Positions 1 to 13,275 of a stretch of 64,000 nucleotides of DNA are shown here, one piece after another (positions within the stretch are counted from its first letter, which is position 1; each line of letters begins with the position of its first letter). Origin of the DNA: Dipteronia dyeriana (taxonomy: Eukaryota > Streptophyta > Magnoliopsida > Sapindales > Sapindaceae); contig CM065297.1 in NCBI GenBank assembly GCA_032871835.1, positions 90,913,052 to 90,977,051 of the forward strand, written 5' to 3'. A program made the position numbers and the translations under genes. The notes beneath the pieces were generated by a model, which worked only from the letters and a program-made list of their open reading frames with translations, had not been told where the DNA came from and made no database searches.

Positions 1-128
1 TTATATTTATATTAATTCTTTTAAATTTCTTCATGGTAGCAATTGCTGTGAAATGTGGTGATGAACAAACTTGACCAATTCTACAACTATCTAAAGGACA
101 CATGTTTCTTTGCAGCTATATATATTAC

Positions 129-3100
129 CTGGGCAAGCTTAAAGCTTGGAGAATTTTCTTCATACTTGGCAACAAAGAAATCATGCAAACTTGAAATGTT
201 GGGATATCTACTTTTGATAGAATGAAGTGAAGCCTATAAAAAATTGGAGACAATATTATCATGGAAATAGTAATCAAATCATTGTCAACTTACTGAGAGC
301 ATATATATATATATGAACAATGAACAATTACCGTATCTGGAATTGTTTCAATAAGAGCTGTGTAAGACGATGTGACCAATACTTCGTAAGGACGCAACCA
401 GAGAGGGAGACCAGCTTCTTGAAATATATCTATCATTAAACCCCCAATTATACACTTTAACAAAGTCAAACCAAAACATGACCAGCTTTACAGAATAATC
501 AAGCATCCCTAGATTCAACCAACTAGAAGACAAAGAAAACATCAAACCATCAACATGTGCATGCGCCCACTTCATCTGCTGAACCAAACATTTTTAATGC
601 AGCTAACTTCCCAACTGAATACAGTCTTCCACAATAAGCTCAAACAAACTAGTTCCAACACTACTTCTAGAAATCAATTCCTTCCCTCAATCCACAAACA
701 AATAAGTTAATAACCATGGTCATAATTATTAGTTTCAAAACAACAAAAATTTGGATGTTTTCCAGCTGTAAAAAGTAAAATCACTTTAAAATTGTGTTTG
801 AATGTGCATGTGTGGGGAGCTATGGGTCCGTTTTTCATTTCTCATCAATTGTGGCTATAAAAAGAATTTGACAACTAAGAAATATAATCCGATTAAACTC
901 AAGGATCCAAATCTAAATCCAGATGAAAACTGAAAGACGGAAACCATAACAGTTGAACAGATGGGACGTGTTTATTTACTAAATGCAAGACACCTACTAA
1001 TAACCATTGGGGTAAAAAGAACAGATTTAATTGATGTAATCATGGAACAATATGCATTTAAATGCTTCATCAATGCACTCTTCTTTTTTTTCCTTTTACA
1101 AGATAGACAGGAAACAGATGTTCATTTCATTATTAAGTAACAAAATCTAATTGGAAGTGAACAACAGCAGTCCACACAACCAAATATAATCGATGAGTAG
1201 CTCAATAAACAAACTACAGACCAAACAGTAATACTTCATCCTCATGTTATCATTTTCTATCGAAATATAAACCAAACAGTCCACACAACCAAATATAATA
1301 GATGAGCAGCTCAATAAACAAACTACAGACCGAACTGTGATACCTCATCCTCATGTTATCATTTTCTATCGAAATATAAACCAAACAGTCCCTGAAAAAA
1401 AAAAAGGTTACTCAACCAGGGAGAGTTTCAAAGTAAGGGCTGGGCAAAGAAGAGTTGAATGTCCTGAACCCTCAACACCACAGAAAATGGGGAAAGGGGA
1501 GGGGAGAGAGATTAGAATTTAAAACAAAGAATTACCATAAAAATGAGAAATAAGTTGAACAGCAAGATGCTCTTGCCTACAGTCATCACCACTCTTCACA
1601 ATAACCTACAAAAAAAAAAGATAGTAATTTCATTGTTGCCAAGGGTATAATAAATTGGGGGCATAATTATGACATCAACAACATTATACAAAAAAAATAA
1701 AAAGTACCGAGACAAAGTTATGCTTTTTCATTGCATAGAGATAGCAACACAACTTAAGCCATCAAAAATTGGAACAGTACAGAGCCAAAAAAACAGTTCT
1801 TTACTTTACAGGAAGCAAGCAAAAGTTTATAGATAGAAGACAGTAGGCAATAGCGAACAAGCAGCTCAATAGATGAGCATTCATAATATTAATACTGGTA
1901 TGAACAAAAACAAAAAGTTAACTATCGATACAAGAATTAAGCACATAAATCAAAGGGTAACAAATGATATTATGCATTTACGCCAATCCCACATAAATTA
2001 AAGCAGGTGCATTTGACTTTGGAAAACCATTTAGAAACTCTGAACACAAAAATTATTTGTTTGGCTTACAACAAAAAATCATAATATTTATCAATGGATG
2101 AAAAATTTCCAAGTTGTTATCGACTTATTGTAGACTCGTAGTAGAACCAAGAAAACAGACAATTCAACTTTATGCAAAAAAATAAAAATAAATGTAAAAT
2201 GTTGGCCAACTTATCACGATATGACAAAAAAAAACTCAAATACATATAATAAGCCAGCAACACAAATTAAGGTGGTTACTTTTGATTATGAATAAAAATA
2301 ATATGGAACCAACCATCAGTATGTCAGAGCTGGAGTAGTACACCATACCATATAGGATGTCCTCGATCATGATAATCTAAATAAAGTTATTATACAGTTT
2401 GTTACAACTTACAAGCCACAGATTCAAGCCCCAAAGTCTAAAATTCTGTGAAAATTAGTAACAGAAACGTCCCGACATCAATTTTAACAATCCACCGTAC
2501 AAACTAGAAATTATATGAAGAACTGCAATTTACAGTAAGGACAAAGTTATAATGACAATATTCTCACTCAGCTATCATTAGCCCTCCCTATTTTCTATCA
2601 CATAGCAAACAACTAGACTTGTGTCACATCTACAGATAAGGCATATAAGAAAAGCATCTGTACAAAAGGATGAACTTACGGAGCGCAAGTCCCAACCAGG
2701 TAATTTTCCATATACTGAAGCTTTTTGTATCCTCTCTTTCTTTACCTCCCAAAGTTCACCGGATAAAGCATCACTGGCCTTGGGTATACCACCATTAGCC
2801 TGTTTGATAAACATTTCAGCTATAACATTCCAAAATAAAAACAAAAACAAGAACATTTTAGCTTTGATGAAAGTTCACCCTTGGTTGTGCATCTGATGAA
2901 TCCTGACCAGCTCCTTTCAGAGGGAGTCCGGGAGGAGCTTCTCCTTTTGCAGCAGCAGCCTGCAGGAGTATGGCTTAAATTTCACTAATATCCAAAACAA
3001 ACATGTATAAAGAAAAGAAAAATTAATAATTCAGATTCCTAGAAACTTGTTTCACAAAATATAGGCCATATGAAAATTTAACTTCAAATGAGAATAACAG

Positions 3101-6100
3101 CACATTTGAGCATCTACAAATTAAACTATGAGTATCCATGGATCCTCAAGTAATGCAAACGCTTGTTACTACAATAATCAACTCGTTAGGCATGTTCCTA
3201 TAAGACTGTAATAAGCTGAAATAGGTCATATATAAATGCCAAACATGCACCTGATAAATCTGCTGATTATTAAACCTTAGATATACTTTCAAGATCAAAA
3301 ATTTTAAGCATGCATAGAATATTGGTATGGCTGGTAAAGAATGGATGGATCCCTAGAATTTTAAGAGGCATAAAAAAAAATTAAAAACCCGGATAGTTTT
3401 GCCTTTAGAATGAATGGCTTTGCGCGAAAGGACAATCTGAGTAAATTACATTCACTTGGGGGAACATAAATGCTACTTCCACCCTACCCCTCACCCACCC
3501 CTAATCAAAACTTCCTGAGCAAGAGAAAGGGTAAATTAAAAATTGAAAAGGTTCCGACTACTGTATATATCCAGGATGCTTCCTTAATTAAATTATTATA
3601 AGCTGCAGTAAACAAAAAAAGTAAACAAAAAAAATTGACATCAAGATGATTACTCGATTATCATCTCATTCTTTGTACTTAAAGCTACATTTTAAGCATA
3701 GTATCAGCATATTTGTTTACGCATAGTATCAGAAGATATCAAAAATCTTTAACTTTAACCTAACTAAATCACAAAGGTTACTTCAACGTCTACCGTAAAT
3801 GCAAACCGCTAAGAATTCATTTATTCTCAAGTTTTTCACAAATAAATAAAAATATTCACACCGATAAACATCAAATTCAATCACAACAAATAGTAGAGTT
3901 TAAGACTAAATCATACACAGAAAAAACTCAAAACTACTTAGAAACCAATCAGTCCATAAACCTGCCCAGCTAGACAGCCTATACCTCTCTAAGATATTGG
4001 GAAAACAATATATTTTATTAACCAGCAAAATAATATACAAGCAGAGGAGAAGTTTTTTTATAACTCAAGGAAAATAATCCCCATTCCCAAGCATATACCA
4101 AATGAGAAACTTGTGCATCTACCACAGAGATGAGAGAACAATTACCAGATGAGAATAAAAGCCTTAATTTCAATATTTATATAAATATAAAAGATAATAG
4201 CATCACTAGCAATTCATTCACCCAGTCAAAAAGCCAACCTTCACTTCCTCTATGGCAACGGTACTTGGAACACGACGGTGTTCCTTCCGACGAGGTGGTC
4301 CTTGATCCTCAATGTCTTCCATTCTAACTCCAGGATCTGCTGTCAACACAACCCTTACCCATTCCAAATCACTGCAGTGCGCTGCTCTTGATGCATGAAT
4401 TACAACATCTTGAGAACCATTTGAAGTGTCAGTAACTGCAGCAGGTTGCATACTACTGCAAATGATGCCAGACTGTGAATCAGATACTTCAGGGTCCTTT
4501 GATAGGCTACGCAGATGCTTCACCACCGAAAGACTGACATTGACAAATTTTCCTTTTGTGTCTGGCTTGTGAGTCATTGCCTGATCAATTGCTTGAGCAG
4601 TTGACATCGACATCCTATCAGTACTATTCCGATACGCTTCCTGAGCAGTCCACAGAGGATAAGCCCATGGTGGTGGCTTGGGCAAAAATGCATCACTATT
4701 TGCTAGAGGAATTCCTCCTCTCGAAAATTTTTGAGCACCGGATGCATCCTTTGTGTTGCTAAAACATTTTGACAAAATGAATCAGAAATCTGAACTGATT
4801 TCCATAATTTGACAAAAAAATCAGTTGCACTAATTGTAAAATTTGGAAACTATGATATTTTTAACTCAAGTAGATAACGCGATTCCATATTTACCTTGGT
4901 TGTTCACTTTTCAAAACTTCGACACAGATCAGATAAGGTGCCTTTTCTCTAGAGTTCAAAAGAACAGCTTCATCTTCAGGAATATGAAACACACGATACA
5001 TCCCTCTTCCCATTGGAAAGCAAATTCCTAAAAATGTTATCAGCAATGTTGATATGAGTCAGAAACCAGATGCTACAATAAACAACCAGAAATGCCATGT
5101 GATTAACTATAACTAAACAAATAAAATGAAAATTTTCCAAACAATCAATAACAAGATCTTCTCTTTGCTTTTATCTTCTTTTTTTATGGCCAAACTTAAA
5201 AATCCTTCAATTGTATAATATCAAATAATATATGTCAAATATAGACCTTGACAGATGACATTAAGTGTTAACATATACATACACCATTTAGCATAAAACA
5301 AGGGAATGAATCAGCAAACCAGATACTTCAATTGTAATATTTGCATACTAAATCATAAACTATTACAAAAATGGTAGCTCTCTTAGCATCTTTGACTTTT
5401 TTATTATATATATAATGATTTCAAGGACAATATCAGCACAAAGAATCCAAAAAACTATCAGTTCTTAAAAATTTTCTTCAGGGAAAGCCCTGAGAAAAAC
5501 TCAATAAAAACAAATAATAACATTATGAGTTCATTACGGTTGGATAAAGAAAAATAAGAACACTCATCAACAATCCCAAAAAACTAAAAGATTCTTATCC
5601 TGAATGACATAAGCAATCACAATATTACCAGTGTTTCAGACACAAAAACCCAACACCAAACCAAAGCCTAAAGAACTTATTGAGAGTTCCACAGATATAA
5701 AACAATAATGCTTCACATGACTTATTTTTTGTCAGAAAAAAATGCATTATTATTAAAACAGACAAGTGACTACACTACTGTGTAACATTACTAATACCAT
5801 TTCATTTCATTAGATGACAAGGAGAACATTTAACAGGTAAAATTACAAAAACATAGTTGGAAAGCTGCCACCAAAAGTTCACTACAATTTTTTTTTTGAT
5901 AAAAAGCAGAAATCTTTATTCAAAGATGAATAAAATAGGTACAAAAGATAGCCAGTTGTCAACCAAAAGTTGAATCCAATATTTTTGAAAAAAAGTTCTG
6001 ACAATTTCAGATTCCAAAATCATTATCACCTTTCCTTAATACCACATAAGCCTTGAAAAACCTAGAACGTTGCACAGTACCACCCTTTTGACAATAGTTA

Positions 6101-7234
6101 CTTGACAAAATATTATACATCAAAAATACTCATGCAATTTCTCCATCAATGGCCATTGCCCTACTCAAATCTACCAGGACTAAATAAGTACCTCCGCTGC
6201 TTTGAACCTCAGCTATGCGCAAATTGATCTCTGCAAGCGACTAGAAAGTAGAAACACAGGAATGACACAGAAGAAATGTATCAGAAAATAGACGAACAGA
6301 ACATATCACTGCATATAATAGAAGCGTAATATAAGTCAAAGTAAGCCTAACAAATCATAAAAAAACCATAAACAACCTCCCGAAGAGCAATTTTCCGATC
6401 TTCAACAGGAAAAATGTCCACTAAGCCATATGATGTCTCACATAATATGTGCACAAAATCCAATGATTCGTGATAAGCCCCTTTGCGAAATTGTGATGCT
6501 GTATTAATTGGAAGTGGGGGTTTGGCATTTGACTTCTCATTCTGCTGCTTTGGTGAACCAGGACGTTTCTGCTTTTAAAAAAGAATAGAAAAATATGAGA
6601 CCCAAATGGACATGCAATTGGCCTTATCAAGCAGAGCAAATACAAGAAACAATTACAGCAAGTTAACTCTCTCATGACACAGGCTATAACTGCTATATAC
6701 AAGAACAAGTGATAAGGCATCCATTTAAAAAATCTATGGACCATTCTGTCTAACCAAATTCCATATAACCCTAAAGTAATTTCATCTTCAAAATTTAAGT
6801 CGAGAGACATGTGAAGAGCATGATATATATTTGATCAGAAAACAATACATATTAAAAATCAAACAGGGTACAAGAATGAAATGCTGACCACAGAGAAAGT
6901 GGACAAGCTACAAACAAAAATACAGCCAACATGAGCTGAAACACAGGAACTTCAAAAACAATGCCCCTCAAAAGCAAACAAAACCAAAGCAATTACCAAG
7001 GAAAAAGAGCTTGACATACATATACATTAGAAATTCTCAAGTACAGGATCTATATGCAATGCAGGATGTCTTGATCATCAGATCAAAACTGTCAAGACCT
7101 CTACAAGAATGATATTATATGTGTGTTTTATTTCCCTTATAAGGTGTCACCTCAGTTTATAAACTGAGGCACAAGCTATTGCTATGTCTTCTTAGTTTAA
7201 AAAAAAAGGTAGCACCTTACTTCATAAAATGAGA

Positions 7235-7315
<81 letters not shown>

Positions 7316-10300
7316 ATAGATCATAGATATATAACTATATATATACAGTTAACTATATATATATATATATTTAAATCAGGACCTTACTTTAAAGTGAGGT
7401 TGCAATCTCTCTAGAGAAATTTTATATAGCAAGAAAAGGATCACACATCCAACAAATAATTGAATTTGCAGCAAAGAAGTTAAAATTAACAACACTACAA
7501 GGAAAAATAACTGAAATTGCAAAAAGCTGGGGTTAAGGAGCTATACGTGAAGAAAGTAAGAGGTTTTTTCAGGATGTTACAAGGAGAAGCTGTGTTTCTT
7601 GGAACTGTTGATCAATTCAGTGGGATCCTACTTACAAAGTGTAACAGAATTGTCTGTAAGGTGGAAGAGGTTTGCTTTGTGTAACGGAGAAAAAGCATAT
7701 TCTTATTAACAAAAGAAGCATATAGAGTGAATAAGCAGTTCCCCTTTTTAGAAGTTACAGTTGATCATAATAATGCCAGATAGGTGGACCTGACTTCGGA
7801 CAGATGATGCTATACAAGAAAGCGAGAAATGAAAAACAAATTGAAAAAAATAAAATGAAAAGGACAAAGGAAAAAAGATTAAAAGGTCAATACAATCCTA
7901 AAAGGAACAAGGATGACTAAAATTGGAGAAATCATCATTCATAAGAATCCCGTCAAGAACTACTCATGTATGCCAAAAATTGGAATTCCACTCCCCTGCT
8001 GCCCTACTATTTCTCTCACCATGCAACCCGAATTACGCAACAAGAAAATTGGTCTCCAAACATCTTGAGATTTGAGAATATGGATGATGGCTTTAGCCTG
8101 ATATTTCAAGATGAAAATGGAATTGGATACCATTCATACGAAGTGAACAGATTATTTAAATGGGTCCATCTGGAATATAAGGGTCTCTCTCAATTACTTA
8201 AGTAACAAGGAATTGTAAGACTAGATGGATCTGCTGTTGAAAAGTGATTACTTTCACTTTGTCTTATAATGAAAAGCTCCCTTCAACATAAAATGGTGAA
8301 CAAATTTCTTATTTCTTCAGATTGAAAGCAACACCATTTGACATGTGCTCCATAAATTGCTTCCTAGTCCAAATCTAAATCATTGCATTCCAATTTCTTT
8401 CAATCATGCAAGACCGCATAGCAGTAAAATCAAAATCCATTAGAGTATGTGTAACCAAAATAAGGGTTTGTTAACATGGACAATGTATACGATCAAGGTA
8501 ATATAAGTTAAATTTTTCCTTTTTCATCCTTACAAAATGCCACGGGCCTTGAATATTCATTAGGCACACCATCGTCCAAACAATACAACCCATCTCGTAA
8601 CTTCAGAATTAAACAATGTATAGTTTTAAAGGAAACTAGAGTTTTCATTTCATGCACGTGAAAGAATTGTCTCTAGAGGAGCAGAATGTACAAGTTTAAC
8701 AGCTGACTACTACAGCAGATATAAATTGATTAAACACATCCATGTCATTCCTTTGGGAATATAAGGAGTGAGTGACATAATAATACACATCATATCCTGT
8801 ATCCACACACATGTGAATAATCCCATCTATTACAATAATATTAAGCGCCCATTAATAAGTGAAAATGAAAAAAAAAAAAACTCTTACAAATTTGTCCCAT
8901 ATTAGATTGTTGGGATGATAACTAGCATACACTAAGTAAGACAGAGTAGTTGTGATAATTCAAAAACCAAAGATATCTGCGATGTCAATTACATATTTTA
9001 GAGACTATTAGTCATGCAAATATGGTTTTGAAAAAGAAAAAAGTATTCCAACAGAAATAAGTGACAGTGCACTCTTCTTCTATAAAGTGTTAAAAGTGAA
9101 ATTATATCATTATTGGCAATATTAATGAATTATAGGCACAAGATTTGAAAGAAGAAAAAGAGATGTCAAGGAAAATAATGATTTCAAAATCAGCCAGACA
9201 ATTAACAACTGTAACCTAAATGTAAACAAACCTCATTGTGCTTCTTCAAACCAAAAAGCTCTGAGTCTTCCACTGACCGATCACGATCTCTGAACAGTTT
9301 GCGGAAAAAGTTCTCAGTCCCTGGGCTGCTTTCAAACAAGCCACCACTGTTGCTATTTTCATTTGTAGGAGTACTTTTGGCATCTTCAGGATGCACACGA
9401 AACAATCTTCGAAACAGTGAAAAATCTGAAGATTCTTCATCCTCAGCATTGTTATTTCCCTCATCAATTTTATCATTTCCTTCTTTCTTATCCTTAAAGA
9501 ATTTCCGGAAGAATCCTTCTTTTTCATCATCTTCGGCAGATTTTAAACTTTTTTCTTCAGAGTTCACCATCTCGTCGTCCTCGTTCCCATCATTTCCATC
9601 CTTCTTATCCTCAAACTTTTCTTTGAAAAACTTCTTAAAAAACCCTTCTTTCTCATCATCTTCCAATGACTTCGCCACTGACTTTTCATCAGAATCACTC
9701 TTGCTATCACGAAACAACCTCTTAAAAAACCCTTCTGAGCTTGATGTCAACTCCTCATCCTCAGTTTTACTATCCCTCAAAAGCCGCTTGAAGAACCCCT
9801 CTGAACTTGACATTAACTCTTCATCTTCACATCGACTATCCCGTAAAAGCCTCTTGAAGAACCCATCCTTTTCACTCTCTTCCTCTTCCTTGTCAACTGA
9901 TTTCCTGAACAATAAGGCATCTCTCACTTTTGGACCTGGCATGAATTTCTTAAAAATCTTATTTTCCTCAGGTGTTAACTGACTAGCATCCTCTTGCAAA
10001 TTATTTCCTGATGAGGGTGAAAACGATAATGACCTTTGCGTTGGTGGGGAAGATGCCAACGACAGCAACCGCTGTTTCGATGACAATATCTTACTTAAAA
10101 CCTGGTTCTTACTCCCAGGACTCGAACCGGTATTATGTGGCTGCACAAGTGGTGGCCACTCGCCCATCAAAGTGGCTGCTATTTGACACTTCTCCTGAAT
10201 CCTACTGATACCCTCATTATCATCAGTATCCTCTACTTCCGCCATCAAAAACCAATGCACTTTTAAAGCAATCTTAAGCGACTTCGAGCACATATCAATA

Positions 10301-10441
10301 ACAAATTTATCCAAAGATGGGCTAGGCTTATGAATAGACATATAACAAATTTGAAACAAGTAACCCTCAATACCCAATAATGGAAGCGTATACATTCTAT
10401 TACATAAATAATCCCGCACACCTGAGTGTTCATGCTTGTAC

Positions 10442-10475
<34 letters not shown>

Positions 10476-10599
10476 ACGAGTCAAAGAAGCGAATGAGCCA
10501 CCCATTCTCACTGGAATCACTGGTGATGTGAGTCCGCGAGGTGATTTCACGAGGTGACTCATCCGACTCTCCACGAACCAGTCCTAAGAGACGCACCAT
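129..10599 (-). CDS. PI4KB: Phosphatidylinositol 4-kinase beta, plant type (3' partial)
   Basis: Makes phosphatidylinositol 4-phosphate from phosphatidylinositol and ATP; plant PI4K-beta acts at the trans-Golgi network in secretion and tip growth (family knowledge). Coding exons, 5' to 3' on the minus strand: 9232-10599, 6377-6568, 6192-6240, 4895-5027, 4239-4758, 2879-2959, 2680-2799, 1536-1605, 332-429, 129-233. All junctions are GT-AG and phases agree throughout, giving about 912 residues. Residues about 30-145 are the helical PIK domain (FFCEWIAVSYLYKHEHSGVR). Residues 214-450 are the plant-specific region with seven FF(K/R)(K/R)xF-type motifs. Residues 457-820 hold the linker (PPPWAYPLW, EHRRVPSTVA). 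The kinase N-lobe starts near KLPGWDLRS and VIVKSGDDCRQE and reaches KLAQ. The DRHNGN and DFG segments are outside the window; Arabidopsis PI4K-beta-1 is about 1,120 residues. The ATG at 10599 is chosen because its context (AACAATGG) is good and no in-frame ATG lies upstream of it before a stop. No coding damage is seen. Confidence 0.95.
430..1535 (-). other. PI4KB intron 8 with a 109-bp tandem duplication
   Basis: Lies between the exon ending in SHFYD and the exon starting IFQEAG. The only notable structure is the tandem duplication described separately; the rest is AT-rich with no gene. Confidence 0.85.
1168..1389. repeat. Two-copy 109-bp tandem duplication
   Basis: Copies start at 1168 and 1277 (CAGTCCACACAACCAAATAT) and the start of the unit recurs at 1386. 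Copies differ by only a few substitutions, so the duplication is fairly recent. Located in PI4KB intron 8. Confidence 0.93.
1606..2679 (-). other. PI4KB intron 7
   Basis: Lies between the exon ending WDLRS (donor GTAAGT) and the exon starting VIVKSGDD (acceptor GTAG). AT-rich; I see nothing else in it. Confidence 0.85.
2960..4238 (-). other. PI4KB intron 5
   Basis: Lies between the exon ending EEVK and the 27-codon exon starting AAAAKGEAPPG. AT-rich, no additional gene seen. Confidence 0.85.
5028..6191 (-). other. PI4KB intron 3
   Basis: Lies between the 49-base exon (SLAEINLRIAEVQSSG) and the exon beginning GICFPMGRG. AT-rich, no additional gene seen. Confidence 0.85.
6569..9231 (-). other. 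PI4KB intron 1 (2.66 kb)
   Basis: Bounded by a GT donor after codon HNE and an AG acceptor before KRPG. It holds a perfect 20-bp palindrome (7150-7169) and a compound (TC)n(TA)n microsatellite (7237-7310). I see no credible gene inside; the small frames there lack family features. Confidence 0.85.
7237..7310. repeat. Compound (TC)n(TA)n microsatellite
   Basis: A run of about 19 TC units passes directly into about 17 TA units within PI4KB intron 1. Confidence 0.97.
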
Positions 10600-10601
10600 T
10601 G

Positions 10602-10631
10602 TTATAGTATCAACAACCAATCTACCATCAT
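10602..10631 (-). promoter_or_regulatory. Short upstream ORF in the PI4KB leader
   Basis: A nine-codon reading frame (MMVDWLLIL, then TAA) begins with two consecutive ATGs and is out of frame with the main coding sequence. Its stop lies two bases before the main ATG. If this stretch is in the mature 5' UTR, it could modulate initiation of the kinase. The reading frame is seen; the regulatory role is inferred. Confidence 0.5.
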
Positions 10632-11340
10632 AAACCCTGGCAACCTCTCACAATCGGATCAAATAAAGCCCTAATTAAGTTCAAAACCCCAAACAAGTAA
10701 GCGAAATCAAATCATAACAGCAACCAGAGCAGTCTCCAGATATAAACCTTCGAAATGCCTTAAACCTTCGTTGCAAACCCTAATTTCTCACCAGTAGCAA
10801 GTCACAACTCCTCGGAAAATCGTTCAAAACGTTCACTTTGAAACCTCTCGAAACCACACTTGTTGATCACACACCCTAATTCAAGAACATACACATGCAC
10901 GCACGTAAGATAGACAATCGAGTGATATTTTCCGTCTGTTTCTCGAGAAAATGGCAGTGAAAATGATCGCAAATTTCTCTCCTGGCGAGAAAGTAAATAT
11001 ATATATATAATGGATTTATAGAGAAAAGAAAATGAATTTGGCTTACACAGAAACAGAAATAACTGATGTTGCGCGAGTAAAGGAAATTGGATCATCTGAT
11101 GCTTCCGTCGAAACGACGTCGTGTTGGGTGGTCTGAGGTGGCGATGGTGGCGATGGTGGCGATGGTGGTCTGTCTTCAATGTTGTCGCGGAGAGAGAGAG
11201 AAAGAACGAGAGTAAGGTAATAATTATTATTTAATTAAATATTTATTATTTATTTAATGTGTAAAATTTTGGGTTTTGCTAACGTGTGTTGTCGGGTGGA
11301 TCATCGTTTTCGTTTTCCCTCCAAAGTAACGTAATATATA
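10632..11340 (-). other. PI4KB 5' leader and proximal promoter
   Basis: On the minus strand this holds a CT-rich stretch (GA-rich on plus, 11190-11210), a (CAC)-type repeat near 11140-11170 and short AT runs. CT-rich leaders are common in plant 5' UTRs, so transcription probably starts around 11.2-11.3 kb. A (TA) run near 11333-11340 could serve as a TATA element. A leader intron may exist but I could not place it. Reading frames here are not conserved proteins. Confidence 0.45.
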
Positions 11341-12348
11341 ATGTTTTGTTGTCAATTTTCAAATTTTAAAATCAAATATTATCATATTATTGTTATTATT
11401 TGAGAGGTATTGAGCAATTTGATATAAAAATAAAACAATTTGAATAAATGTAAAAAATATTTTTTCTTTCAAACAAAAATGTTAAAAAATATATATATTT
11501 GGTTAATATGTATACACTATTATATCAATAAATAAATATATATACAATATAAATCGATTTGTTTCACATATAATCTAAACAATTATACATAAATAGGATA
11601 TGATAAATTTTATTAAATGTTTAAATAAAAATTAGTCATAAAATGAAACATGTCGAATTTATTTTCTGATTTTTATAATTTTATAATAAATAAGAGTTTT
11701 AGAAGAAGAAACACAACTCAAATAAACAATCAATCTTATTGTGTAAATATGAGGGGAAATCATTAGTCTAATATTATCTCATCAAAACATGTTCAATTTA
11801 AAATTTTGGATTTAATGATTAGTGTATTGATTTTGGTATAAATTATAATTAACACACCCATTTGGTGTCTGTGATGTGAAATTGAATTTGTTATTTTTTA
11901 AAAGTTTCTTTTTCAAAGTAGTGAGAAACCTTTTGTATGAAATCACCACATTGAATTTTTCCAATTTCCGCATAAAATTTGAAAAATATGGAAATGGCTT
12001 CTTAGCTTTGAATCTATGCTCAAAAACTTTCTCAATGGACCCATCTCAACAACACCCACTAGAGTTGGCACAAGATCCGACCAACACTAGTCCAAAAATG
12101 CTTCCTCTTTTAACTACCGGCTAGAATAATGTATTAAATTTATCAAACCATAAATTCATTAGGTTTCCACTTAATGTGAGAGGTTTACAAGTTTAATGAT
12201 TTTTTTAAAACAAGTTTAATGAATTGATTTTTAACTCAACGTTTTAACTTTTCAAAGTTTTAATATAGTAGGATAATAATTAGTGACATTAAAATGATCA
12301 CATATAATATATAAAATTTATTTTGAGAGAAAACAAAAAATAGTCATC
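11341..12348. other. Intergenic AT-rich spacer
   Basis: Separates the PI4KB promoter from the Tat element. Only short non-conserved frames (for example 11876-12124) are present. I see no gene or recognisable transposon here. Confidence 0.7.
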
Positions 12349-12353
12349 GGAAA

Positions 12354-13228
12354 TGTCGTATGTGAATTTTACCAAGCATACACGTCATTGACAGGAAGGA
12401 GAAAATAGCCAGGTGGACGCCCAAATGGGTACTCAGGAAATATCCTATGAGACATCATTAAAGAGAAGAAAGCCCAAGTAAGCATATATTGAATGAAACC
12501 TACTCGGGATCAGTTAACAACACTCGGGACTGGTTAAACAACGCTTCCACTCGGGCTCAAACGGCGCTACTCGGGACCATCAGGTATTGCTCTTACTCAG
12601 GAATAAATACGACTCGAGTAAGAACTCGGTGCTTATTTCACACGGATTAAGTCATTAAATACGCGAAGATATCCATCAGGAAGGAATCCCAAATAAAATG
12701 GAACATTAAGTTAGAAGAGTCCCCAATCAGGAAATAACTTGATTACTTTACGAAGACTACATTCTTATAAGGAAACAAGTCTAAATTGAACAGCACTACT
12801 AGAATCCCACTCGATTTCCATAAGAGACTCTGAAACAGGAAAGAAGACAAATCAACCTCAAGCAAGTAACCGAATCACAATTGAATACAAAGATCTTGTA
12901 TTACTTGTACAAAGCAGATTAGGGTTCTATAAGCATATAAATAGACCCATAATCTGGCTCCAAAAGATATAGGCAAAATAGCATACAGCAATCATAGCAA
13001 ATACAGAGAGAAAAAAGAGAGATCGAGAGCTTGTAAACATCATATTTTCATAGTGGATTTTGGCTTGGTTGATCCTTCAACCACCAGTGGACGTTTCTCA
13101 GGTCATCGAAGTTTTACCACGAAAAACTTGTCTTCATTACTCTCTCTGAATCTCTTTCTCTTTGAATCAATAGCCAAAATCCAATCCTTGTTGGTTTTTC
13201 TGACATAATCCAGAAATTGACGTCAACA
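12354..13228 (+). repeat. 5' LTR of the Tat element
   Basis: 875 bp, starts TGTCGTATG and ends GTCAACA. A TATA box candidate (TATAAATA) lies at 12936-12943. Nearly identical to the copy at 20546-21418. Confidence 0.95.
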
Positions 13229-13230
13229 AT

Positions 13231-13248
13231 TGGCGCTAGAAGGAGGGG
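13231..13248 (+). other. Primer-binding site of the Tat element
   Basis: TGGCGCTAGAAGGAGGGG begins two bases after the 5' LTR, the expected place and TGGCGC-type start for minus-strand priming. The tRNA species is not assigned. Confidence 0.75.
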
Positions 13249-13275
13249 CTTGAACCTTCGAACTTGTTAAAAGCA

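Noticed and set aside
7966..8205. 79-codon frame in PI4K-beta intron 1
   Set aside because: No similarity to a known family and inside a well-defined intron.
9236..9982. 248-codon plus-strand frame opposite PI4K-beta
   Set aside because: It is the shadow of the acidic/basic repeat exon on the other strand.
9202..10620. Longer PI4K-beta start at 10620 and extension to 9202
   Set aside because: Position 10620 is a TTG, not ATG, and the last codons after HNE are read-through into the intron past a GT donor.
10802..11179. His-rich minus-strand frame upstream of PI4K-beta
   Set aside because: Lies in the leader/promoter region, with a trinucleotide repeat at its start and no conserved protein.
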